Source of the DNA: an uncultured Methanobrevibacter sp.
Lineage (GTDB): Archaea > Methanobacteriota > Methanobacteria > Methanobacteriales > Methanobacteriaceae
DNA length: 11,219 bases
Direction: 5' to 3'
Assembly (NCBI RefSeq): GCF_900316895.1
Contig: NZ_ONER01000078.1
Span: 1 to 11,219, forward strand
The notes under the pieces are model-generated. The model searched no databases, was not told the DNA's origin, and saw only the letters and a program-made list of their open reading frames with translations. The position numbers and the translations under genes were made by a program. Positions 6,424 through 11,219 of this stretch are shown here, one piece after another. Positions within the stretch are counted from its first letter, which is position 1. Every line of letters starts with the position of its first letter.

Positions 6424-6430
6424 TCCTCCT
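6424..6430 (-). promoter_or_regulatory. Ribosome binding site AGGAGGA of frhB
   Basis: It overlaps the frhG stop codon (6431-6429) and lies 6 nt before the ATG at 6417. It could keep frhB translated even though frhG is frameshifted. Confidence 0.75.
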
Positions 6431-7165
6431 ATAATCCAGTTTCCTCTTTAATTCTTTTTATAGGTAACCATGCTCTTGGACACATTGCATAACAAGATCC
6501 ACATTTAATACATCTGTCTCTATCACAGCTAGGTCTACCTTCAGAAAAGCCCATAGCTCTTGTAGGACAAGCTAGAGCACAAGTTCCACATCCAGTACAT
6601 AATCCGTTACGGATTACGTTGGTTAACACGTCACAGCCACATCCGGTGTTACAAGCAGCTTTATCAATAGCAGGTTGTAAGTATTCCATGTCTCCGTTAC
6701 ATAATGCAACAACTGTTTTTGCAATCATTTCAGGAGCTACAGGACAACCAGGAAGTGCACAGTCAACTTTAACTAAAGAACTGATTGGTGCGAAAGATTC
6801 GTGTTTAGGTTGTGCTTGTTGACCTCCACGTGCGAATCTCTTGCCATTAATAATTCTTGTACACTGTGTTCATCTTGTAAACATACGGATCCTTCAATTA
6901 AACATAAGTCCATTTCAGGCATTTCTTCAGCGTAAGTACCGTGAACCCATTTGTCTACTAAAGTTTGTCCGTAAACAATATCAATCATATCGGTTAATAC
7001 GGTAGATAAAATGTCGTAGTTTTCGGTTAAAGACATTGCATCTCCAGTACAACCACTTAAGTGAATGTAACCAATACGTGGTTTAGCTGCAGCTTTTGTT
7101 TCTTCTGCAGGAGCAGCTTCAACAGGTTTTTCAGGAGCAGCTTCAACTTTTTCTTCTAATTTCAT
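6429..7165 (-). pseudogene. frhG: Coenzyme F420-reducing hydrogenase gamma subunit, broken by an internal deletion/frameshift
   Basis: FrhG is the electron-transferring small subunit. The N-terminal part (7165-6839, 109 residues) has an Ala/Pro/Glu-rich extension (~1-28), then HLSGCTGD (35-42) with Cys39 and Asp42, two ligands of the proximal [4Fe-4S] cluster, and GSVCLQDEHS. After ELLMAR this frame runs into 22 nonsense residues and stops. The FrhG sequence resumes in another frame from the overlapping AGA at 6839 with RFARGGQQAQPKHES, LPGCPVAPEM, and two ferredoxin motifs (CTGCGTCALACP and CIKCGSCYAMCP), to the TAG at 6431. FrhG proteins normally carry about 20 more residues at the junction, including GSCAATG with another proximal-cluster cysteine. 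Roughly 58 nt therefore seem lost. The start overlaps frhD by 23 nt with no clear ribosome binding site, suggesting translational coupling. Confidence 0.88.
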
Positions 7166-7715
7166 TTAAAATTAGATCAATAGTTTTAGGAACAGCCTTG
7201 ATTACGGGTTCTGTTAAACCCAAATCCACATCCGGAGTCGGAATTAAAGCAGGTTTGCAACCTACAACAACCACTTCACATTTCTCAGATATTTTCTGAA
7301 GCGGTTCTTCAACAGTCATTCCATGAGGATTGTCATATTTTCCTATTTTCATTATATTCGGATCGAATACATCAACAGTTCCAGGTTCTGCATCAAATTC
7401 CACAACATCAATAACTATCAGTTTTTTCCAATCATATTCTTCATATAATGGGAAAAAGTTTGTTGGAGCTGCAGTTCCACCGTCAATGAACTGTATACTG
7501 TCTGGTAATGTTATTCCTTCAAATTTTTGCTGGATTTCAGCCAATATGTCCTTGTCGAATTCATCTTCAACATAAGCTGTGACAGCCGGGTCATAATAAT
7601 CATTTTGGTCGTTGCAATATTTTTGCAACAAGTTTATGATGACCGGACCGAATCCATCATCTTTAAATAATACATTTCCGCATCCTATGACAATAATCTC
7701 CGAATCATAAGGCAT
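7143..7715 (-). CDS. frhD: F420-reducing hydrogenase maturation endopeptidase
   Basis: FrhD belongs to the HybD/HycI (M52) peptidases and is expected to remove the FrhA C-terminal peptide after nickel insertion. The 190 residues begin EIIVIGCGNVLFKDDGFGP, the family signature. By alignment with HybD (Glu16, Asp62, His93) the metal-binding residues should be Asp20, Asp103 (LIVIDVV) and His131 (NPHGM). FIDGGTAAP (77-84) is also conserved. Ribosome binding site GGAGGA lies about 9 nt before the ATG at 7715. The gene follows frhA by 19 nt and overlaps frhG by 23 nt. It acts in the cytoplasm on pre-FrhA. It appears intact. Confidence 0.94.
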   Translation of the reverse strand: MPYDSEIIVIGCGNVLFKDDGFGPVIINLLQKYCNDQNDYYDPAVTAYVEDEFDKDILAEIQQKFEGITLPDSIQFIDGGTAAPTNFFPLYEEYDWKKLIVIDVVEFDAEPGTVDVFDPNIMKIGKYDNPHGMTVEEPLQKISEKCEVVVVGCKPALIPTPDVDLGLTEPVIKAVPKTIDLILNEIRRKS

Positions 7716-7734
7716 TTAAATTTTCCTCCACTAC

Positions 7735-8949
7735 TTAGATTCTCACCATTTCATTTTTGAGAATGGATTTGTCTTCATCGTCAACTACCATTACATGAGT
7801 AGCACAGGATAAACATGGATCGTAAGCTCTGATTACATGTGGACCTAACTCATGGTGGAATCCTTCGGTTGCAGGACCCATGGTTGGAATGTTCCAAGTA
7901 GTTGGTACAATAGCTGAGTAGAATTGGGTTTTGCCTTCTTTGACTTGAGCCATGTGTACGTCAGTTCCTCTAGGACCTTCAATAACACCAAATCCAAGTT
8001 CACCAGTTCCTCTCTTATCGTAAGATACGTTTGCAGGTGCTGCAGTATCAATTGCATCTAATGCTTCCATACAAGCGTCGTAATTTTTCAACATTTCTTG
8101 AGCACGAGCGAGATGTTGAGCGACTACACCTTTGTCTTTGAAGCCTGAGAATTTTTCCATCCTTGCTCTTGGACCAGTTTCGACATTGACGCCTTCCCAT
8201 AATGGAATTACTGAACATGCTTTTGTACCGATTTCAGGGTCATCATACCATGCTTCAGGTAATACTTCTGAGAATTTGTCCATATCAAAGTCGTTGGTAC
8301 CGTAAGTTGCATCCATAGCCATTAAAGGTTGGTTAACAACACCTAAATCTGCAGGTAAACCAGCTTCTTGAACACAGTTTGCAATAAATTCAACGTGTGC
8401 GTCAAGTATTGGTTTTAAGGCAGTCATTCTTTCGATTAATCTTTCTTTAGTAAATGGTGTAATGTTTCTTGCCATTCCTCCAACCCTAATATCGGATGGG
8501 TGGATACCTTCACCAGCAATCATGTCAACAACATATTGAACATGTTTTCTTACTTCACTTACGCTGTTAACTGCATCTGCGAATTTGTCTTCAGGGACAA
8601 CGTCAGGTGCAACTAAGAAGTGGTGAATTGCTGCACTGTTAATTCCGTGTGCTGCTGCAACAGCTTTTCTTAACAATTTAGCTGCTTTAGGAATTTCGAT
8701 ACCTAAAGCCATGTCCATAGCTTCTGCTGATGCTAAAGTGTGTGGAATAGGACATACTCCACAGATTCTTTGACATAAAACAGGAGCGGTTTCAGGTGCT
8801 TTGTTAAGAACCATCTTTTCTAAACCCCTTACAGGAGTTATACTTAAATACATACCTTTTGTAACAATCCCTTCGTCGTCTACTTCCATGACGAGTTCGG
8901 CATGGCCCTCTTGACGAGTTGTAGGGGATATAACTACTCTATCTTTCAA
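7735..8949 (-). CDS. frhA: Coenzyme F420-reducing hydrogenase, alpha (large, Ni-Fe) subunit
   Basis: FrhA holds the [NiFe] centre that splits H2. From the TTG start (8949) it has 404 residues. The N-terminal nickel motif RICGVC is at 61-66 and the C-terminal motif DPCLSCATH at 377-385; all four cysteines are present. The final 19 residues after His385 are the peptide expected to be cut off by FrhD. Two starts are possible. The GTG at 8958 lies inside GAGGTGA (8961-8955), which is an excellent ribosome binding site 5 nt before the TTG. Starting at TTG gives M-KDRVVISPT, matching the family N-terminus M-x-x-R-hVISPT. It is the first gene of frhADGB and is intact. Confidence 0.95.
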   Translation of the reverse strand: MKDRVVISPTTRQEGHAELVMEVDDEGIVTKGMYLSITPVRGLEKMVLNKAPETAPVLCQRICGVCPIPHTLASAEAMDMALGIEIPKAAKLLRKAVAAAHGINSAAIHHFLVAPDVVPEDKFADAVNSVSEVRKHVQYVVDMIAGEGIHPSDIRVGGMARNITPFTKERLIERMTALKPILDAHVEFIANCVQEAGLPADLGVVNQPLMAMDATYGTNDFDMDKFSEVLPEAWYDDPEIGTKACSVIPLWEGVNVETGPRARMEKFSGFKDKGVVAQHLARAQEMLKNYDACMEALDAIDTAAPANVSYDKRGTGELGFGVIEGPRGTDVHMAQVKEGKTQFYSAIVPTTWNIPTMGPATEGFHHELGPHVIRAYDPCLSCATHVMVVDDEDKSILKNEMVRI

Positions 8950-8954
8950 ATATG

Positions 8955-8961
8955 TCACCTC
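8955..8961 (-). promoter_or_regulatory. Ribosome binding site GAGGTGA deciding the frhA TTG start
   Basis: Spacing to the TTG at 8949 is 5 nt. The competing GTG start is part of this site, so it is unlikely to be the initiation codon. Confidence 0.7.
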
Positions 8962-8986
8962 AATTATAAATTAGAAACTAACAATA

Positions 8987-9015
8987 AATTATATATGTAA
9001 ATTATTATTTATAAG
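8987..9015 (-). promoter_or_regulatory. Candidate frh operon promoter (two TATA-like elements)
   Basis: On the minus strand, ACTTATAAATAA (9015-9004) and ACATATATAATTT (~8998-8986) are both TATA-like. They predict leaders of about 35 and 17 nt before the TTG. The sequence alone does not decide between them. Confidence 0.4.
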
Positions 9016-9035
9016 TGTCTTTAAAAATTACAAAT

Positions 9036-9049
9036 CGAAATATATATAA
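9036..9049 (+). promoter_or_regulatory. BRE/TATA promoter of the Ser-rich protein gene
   Basis: CGAAA directly followed by TATATATAA is a textbook archaeal BRE-TATA. It predicts a transcription start near 9070 and a leader of about 37 nt. Confidence 0.65.
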
Positions 9050-9093
9050 AAGATGAAAAACTAATTTTACTTATTATAATTAAATACGTTGAT

Positions 9094-9100
9094 AGGAGGG
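9094..9100 (+). promoter_or_regulatory. Ribosome binding site AGGAGGG deciding a TTG start at 9107
   Basis: It lies 6 nt before TTG (9107-9109). An in-frame TTG at 9089 is upstream of the site and would put the site inside the coding region, so it is rejected. Confidence 0.7.
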
Positions 9101-9106
9101 AAAAAA

Positions 9107-9619
9107 TTGGATAAAGCAAATATAATCATTTCAATAATTATTGTATTATGTATCGCTGCAGCAGTTACTGCATACGGTATAACAAATACTGACAACCCAA
9201 TATTCTCTAATTTATCTAGTATGGGCGCAAACAATAATGGAAATGGAATTGGAAATAATACCACTTTAAATCATTCTTCCGTAGCAACAACTGTTGGAAG
9301 TTCAGGTTCCGGATCTGATGGATCAGGCAGTGATTCATCTGGCAGCGATTCCTATTCAAGCAGTAGTTCATCAAGTGGTTCATCCTCATCAGATTCAAGT
9401 TCATCAAGCTCCAGTAGTGATAGTGGAAGTTCAAGCACACAAATGTCTTATTCCGATGCAAAAGCTATTGCAGCTGATGCCGTATTAGAAGATGGATGTT
9501 ACGCTGGCGACGGTTATTATTCCGATGGAATTTGGTACTTCACCATCTATGATCAAGATGGAAATGCCGTAGATACCATTAGTGTTGATGATGCAACTGG
9601 AAGTACAGGAAGAGGATAA
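9107..9619 (+). CDS. Membrane-anchored Ser/Gly-rich protein with PepSY-like C-terminus, function unknown
   Basis: 170 residues from the TTG at 9107. There is an N-terminal hydrophobic segment (~6-24), an Asn/Gly stretch (~41-56), and a long Ser/Gly/Asp linker (~64-111) with runs of serine. The compact C-terminus (~113-166), SYSDAKAIAADAV ... WYFTIYDQDGNAVDTISVDDATG, resembles a PepSY fold (helix, then strands ending in D-x-x-TG). PepSY domains are often extracytoplasmic and can inhibit or bind proteases, but no role is shown here. The arrangement suggests a domain displayed outside the cell on a flexible, possibly glycosylated stalk (inference). It is divergent from frhA across a 157-nt region. 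No cysteine motif for a lipid anchor is visible. Confidence 0.8.
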   Translation: MDKANIIISIIIVLCIAAAVTAYGITNTDNPIFSNLSSMGANNNGNGIGNNTTLNHSSVATTVGSSGSGSDGSGSDSSGSDSYSSSSSSSGSSSSDSSSSSSSSDSGSSSTQMSYSDAKAIAADAVLEDGCYAGDGYYSDGIWYFTIYDQDGNAVDTISVDDATGSTGRG

Positions 9620-9652
9620 AATTTTATTTTAATCCTTTCTTTTTTTATTTTT
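9613..9652 (+). terminator. Stem-loop over the stop codon plus U tract (Ser-rich gene)
   Basis: AGGAT-AAAAT (9613-9622) pairs with ATTTT-A-ATCCT (9626-9636), with one bulged A, around a TTT loop. The TAA stop (9617-9619) is in the left arm. A T-rich run (9636-9652) follows. Confidence 0.6.
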
Positions 9653-9666
9653 AATATAATAGATAA

Positions 9667-9678
9667 CTATATATAATA
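9667..9678 (+). promoter_or_regulatory. TATA promoter of tRNA-Arg(UCU)
   Basis: CTATATATAATA is centred ~37 nt upstream of the mature tRNA, leaving a short leader of about 12 nt. Confidence 0.45.
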
Positions 9679-9709
9679 AGAAAAATAAAATTATTATTGC
9701 TATATGTAA

Positions 9710-9783
9710 GGGCCCGTAGCCTAGCTGGATAGGGCGTCGGACTTCTAATCCGAAGACCCCGGGTTCAAATCCCGGCGGGTCCG
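9710..9783 (+). tRNA. tRNA-Arg (UCU)
   Basis: 74 nt including discriminator G; CCA is not encoded. The acceptor stem is GGGCCCG/CGGGTCC with a G3-U70 pair. The anticodon arm is TCGGA-CTTCTAA-TCCGA (anticodon UCU, reading AGA/AGG). The T arm is CCGGG-TTCAAAT-CCCGG. A T8 run at 9797-9804 is a likely terminator. Confidence 0.95.
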
Positions 9784-9796
9784 TCCTTATAAATTC

Positions 9797-9804
9797 TTTT
9801 TTTT
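9797..9804 (+). terminator. U8 terminator after tRNA-Arg(UCU)
   Basis: Eight T, then eight A (9805-9812), begin 14 nt after the tRNA 3' end. The T run is a standard archaeal stop signal. Confidence 0.45.
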
Positions 9805-9839
9805 AAAAAAAATTAATTTAGGAAACTTAATTATTTTTT

Positions 9840-9913
9840 GGGCTTGTAGCCTAGTCTGGAAGGGCGTAAGACTCCTAATCTTAAGATCGAGGGTTCAAAT
9901 CCCTCCAAGTCCG
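9840..9913 (+). tRNA. tRNA-Arg (CCU)
   Basis: 74 nt with discriminator G; CCA is not encoded. The acceptor stem is GGGCTTG/CAAGTCC, again with G3-U70. The anticodon arm is TAAGA-CTCCTAA-TCTTA (anticodon CCU, reading AGG). The T arm is GAGGG-TTCAAAT-CCCTC. It is a diverged tandem relative of the UCU isoacceptor 56 nt upstream. T5 (9914-9918) follows immediately and touches the convergent endoQ stop. Confidence 0.95.
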
Positions 9914-9917
9914 TTTT

Positions 9918-9946
9918 TCAAAAATTGTCTAAAGTGACAACTTTAG
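9918..9946 (-). terminator. Stem-loop at the 3' end of the EndoQ gene
   Basis: A perfect 7-bp stem (CTAAAGT 9946-9940 with ACTTTAG 9935-9929) closes the loop TGTC on the minus strand. ACAATTTTT and the TGA stop follow at once. Weaker than the other 3' hairpins because the U run is short and inside the reading frame. Confidence 0.4.
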
Positions 9947-11096
9947 GCTTTTTAACTTCTTTTTTAAACAATATCTGACCATATTGTCCGCCACCACCAG
10001 GAATAACCTCAATTGTATTATTTCTGAATGATTCTATGGCCAGTGCAACATTTTCATCAATTTTTTTGATATCATCCAACGCCACATCAATCAAAACATT
10101 GATTTCCGTATCAAAACTGTCAATCAGTTTCTGCCAGATTCCCTGAACGAACTTTGTGGTAACGCCCTTGTCATAAACAGAGGAAATGATTTCGGCCAAA
10201 GGCATCAAATGAACATATTTTGGTCTGAAATCGGGATGAACAGGTTTGTTGAAATCTGCGATTTCAGAGATTCTGAAGTCAACTCCCTTTTTGACAGTGC
10301 CCCCGCATGAACATTTCATCTTATTTTCACGGGCAACGAGAGGATCTATCAATTTATGGCACTTAGTACATGCGGTCATGTGATATTTCCCCAAATTGGG
10401 CACCAGACCATAATTAGCTTTAACATTCCTCATTTTAAAAGCCTTTTTGATTGAAGAATAGGAGATGTCTTCCACTTCTATCTGATTAAATTCACGACCC
10501 AATCTGTGAGGCCATGGAGAGTGTGCATCCGAGTTTGTCAAAAACACGAAATCCTTGAGTTCTGAAACGGTATCCGCCATTGAAGTATCTGCAGACAATC
10601 CCAACTCAACAAAATCCGGTGCCTTCTGGTAACAGTCATAAATGCTGTCATGTGACTTGTACATTCCGGTCCATGGTGTGAATGCATGTGCGGGACCAAT
10701 CAGGCAATCATATTCATGAGCAAAATCCAACAGCTCCGCTCCTCCAAGCTTTGTTTTGGGTCTTCCATCAACATTCTTGTTTTTTGACGGCAATTTCTCT
10801 GACATCTCACGGGCAATGTCCAAATCGGGAATTATGATTAGATGATGGATTCTGTTTTTACCTTCAACTTCAGTTGTCAAAACAAAGTCCATATCGTCAG
10901 CCGTGTATATCCCATCACCCGAATAGGTTGTGCTTTCCTCAATTATGTCCAGCCACTTCGGATGAAAGCCATCACCGGTTCCCAGAAGCTGCAATCCCTT
11001 CAGTTTAGATTTGGGAGCGATATTTCTAATCACCATGTCCTTTGATGATGCCATTGAAAAACAGCTATGGACGTGAAAATCAGCATTTACTAACAT
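9918..11096 (-). CDS. Endonuclease Q family PHP-domain DNA repair nuclease
   Basis: 392 residues, matching the archaeal EndoQ (TIGR00375) family. Characterised EndoQ enzymes nick DNA 5' of deaminated bases (uracil, hypoxanthine, xanthine) and abasic sites. The N-terminal PHP metal site is visible as DFHVHS (His8, His10), GTGD (Asp42), TTEVEG (Glu76/Glu78), HH at 84-85, PAHAF (His137) and NSDAHS (Asp190, His192). A zinc-binding knuckle follows with Cys243, Cys246, Cys262 and Cys264 (CTKC...CSC). The helical C-terminus ends in IEVIPGGGGQYG (362-373), typical of the family. The ATG at 11096 lacks a clear ribosome binding site and lies 9 nt after the stop of the upstream gene. Function is by family, not shown here. 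The 3' end faces tRNA-Arg(CCU), 4 nt away. Confidence 0.88.
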   Translation of the reverse strand: MLVNADFHVHSCFSMASSKDMVIRNIAPKSKLKGLQLLGTGDGFHPKWLDIIEESTTYSGDGIYTADDMDFVLTTEVEGKNRIHHLIIIPDLDIAREMSEKLPSKNKNVDGRPKTKLGGAELLDFAHEYDCLIGPAHAFTPWTGMYKSHDSIYDCYQKAPDFVELGLSADTSMADTVSELKDFVFLTNSDAHSPWPHRLGREFNQIEVEDISYSSIKKAFKMRNVKANYGLVPNLGKYHMTACTKCHKLIDPLVARENKMKCSCGGTVKKGVDFRISEIADFNKPVHPDFRPKYVHLMPLAEIISSVYDKGVTTKFVQGIWQKLIDSFDTEINVLIDVALDDIKKIDENVALAIESFRNNTIEVIPGGGGQYGQILFKKEVKKPKVVTLDNF

Positions 11097-11105
11097 GATT
11101 AACTG

Positions 11106-11219
11106 TTAGAAACTAGTATTATTTAATATTTTTTTAACATCAGAAAATGGATATTTTTCCTTTTTTGGCTTTAAGTCAACACCTACTTCCTCAACAGAAT
11201 CCAGATTTTTTAAAAATCT
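11106..11219 (-). CDS. C-terminal 37 codons of an unidentified protein (truncated by window edge)
   Basis: On the minus strand a frame is open from the window end to TAA (11108-11106), encoding a charged peptide with LDSVEEVGVDLKPKKEKYPF and ending in LNNTSF. It ends 9 nt before the EndoQ start on the same strand, so the two are probably co-transcribed. The fragment is too short to name. Tight coupling and codon usage like the neighbours support it as a real coding end; a chance open frame in 114 nt cannot be excluded. Confidence 0.55.
   Translation of the reverse strand, partial: RFLKNLDSVEEVGVDLKPKKEKYPFSDVKKILNNTSF

Noticed and set aside
6429..6728. A separate small ferredoxin-type gene starting at the ATG at 6728
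   Set aside because: The frame is open upstream to 6839 with clear FrhG sequence (RFARGGQQ...LPGCP), so it is the second half of broken frhG, not an independent gene.
7845..8057. Minus-strand frame of 70 codons inside frhA
   Set aside because: Out of frame with the intact frhA, no start signals.
9290..9440. Possible simple tandem repeat
   Set aside because: The serine runs use mixed TCA/AGT/AGC/TCC codons with no fixed period, so it is protein-level low complexity rather than a DNA repeat array.
9216..9488. Open frames on both strands across the Ser-rich tract
   Set aside because: By-products of the low-composition Ser/Gly linker coding sequence of the 9107-9619 gene.
11090..11109. CTAACA-N8-TGTTAG around the EndoQ start, using the same half-sites as the 5462-5479 palindrome
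   Set aside because: Orientation is opposite (outward versus inward) and 6-bp arms are likely by chance in this composition; not enough to claim a shared regulator.

Overview
The window looks like a chromosomal segment of a host-associated methanogenic archaeon of the order Methanobacteriales, most likely Methanobrevibacter or a close relative. The evidence is an frhADGB operon for F420-reducing [NiFe] hydrogenase, adhesin-like beta-helix surface proteins with lysine-rich Ig-like tails, a type II (archaeal) methionine aminopeptidase, an archaeal RNase P RNA, an archaeal initiator tRNA, an EndoQ-family PHP nuclease, AT-rich spacers with BRE/TATA promoters, and GGAGG/GAGGTG ribosome binding sites. 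I see no insertion sequence, CRISPR array, prophage or replication origin.

Layout. 1-930 (+): C-terminal part of an adhesin-like protein. 1168-1809 (-): membrane M50 (site-2) protease. 2025-2404 (-): initiator tRNA-Met followed 18 nt later by RNase P RNA. 2490-3418 (-): two-gene operon of small, N-terminally anchored coiled-coil proteins of unknown function, divergent from map (3517-4434, +). 4466-5449 (-): secreted Ig-like repeat protein. 5566-8949 (-): frhA-frhD-frhG-frhB. 9107-9619 (+): small membrane-anchored Ser-rich protein with a PepSY-like end, divergent from frhA. 9710-9913 (+): tRNA-Arg(UCU) and tRNA-Arg(CCU). 9918-11096 (-): EndoQ-like nuclease, directly downstream of a gene whose last 37 codons enter at the right edge. 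The longest gene-free stretches are 931-1167 and 1810-2024; both are AT-rich spacer in which I find only the terminators and promoter listed.

How the genes work together. The frh operon encodes the enzyme that reduces coenzyme F420 with H2, supplying F420H2 to two reductive steps of CO2-to-methane metabolism. FrhA carries the Ni-Fe site, FrhD clips the FrhA C-terminus, FrhG carries Fe-S clusters and FrhB binds FAD and reduces F420. In this copy frhG is broken. Its two halves lie in different frames, joined near 6838-6841, and about 58 nt appear to be missing, including the codon for a cluster-ligating cysteine. Either this is an assembly or strain-mixture artefact, or the locus is inactive as written.

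The main pattern no single gene explains is at the 3' ends. At seven transcription-unit ends a compact stem-loop, nearly always with a 4-nt loop, embeds, abuts or lies within about 10 nt of the stop codon, and in most cases a U-rich tract follows. Stop codons inside operons lack it. Other points are co-transcription of RNase P RNA with initiator tRNA, perfect palindromes at two promoters, and a shared lysine-rich Ig module at the ends of two secreted proteins.
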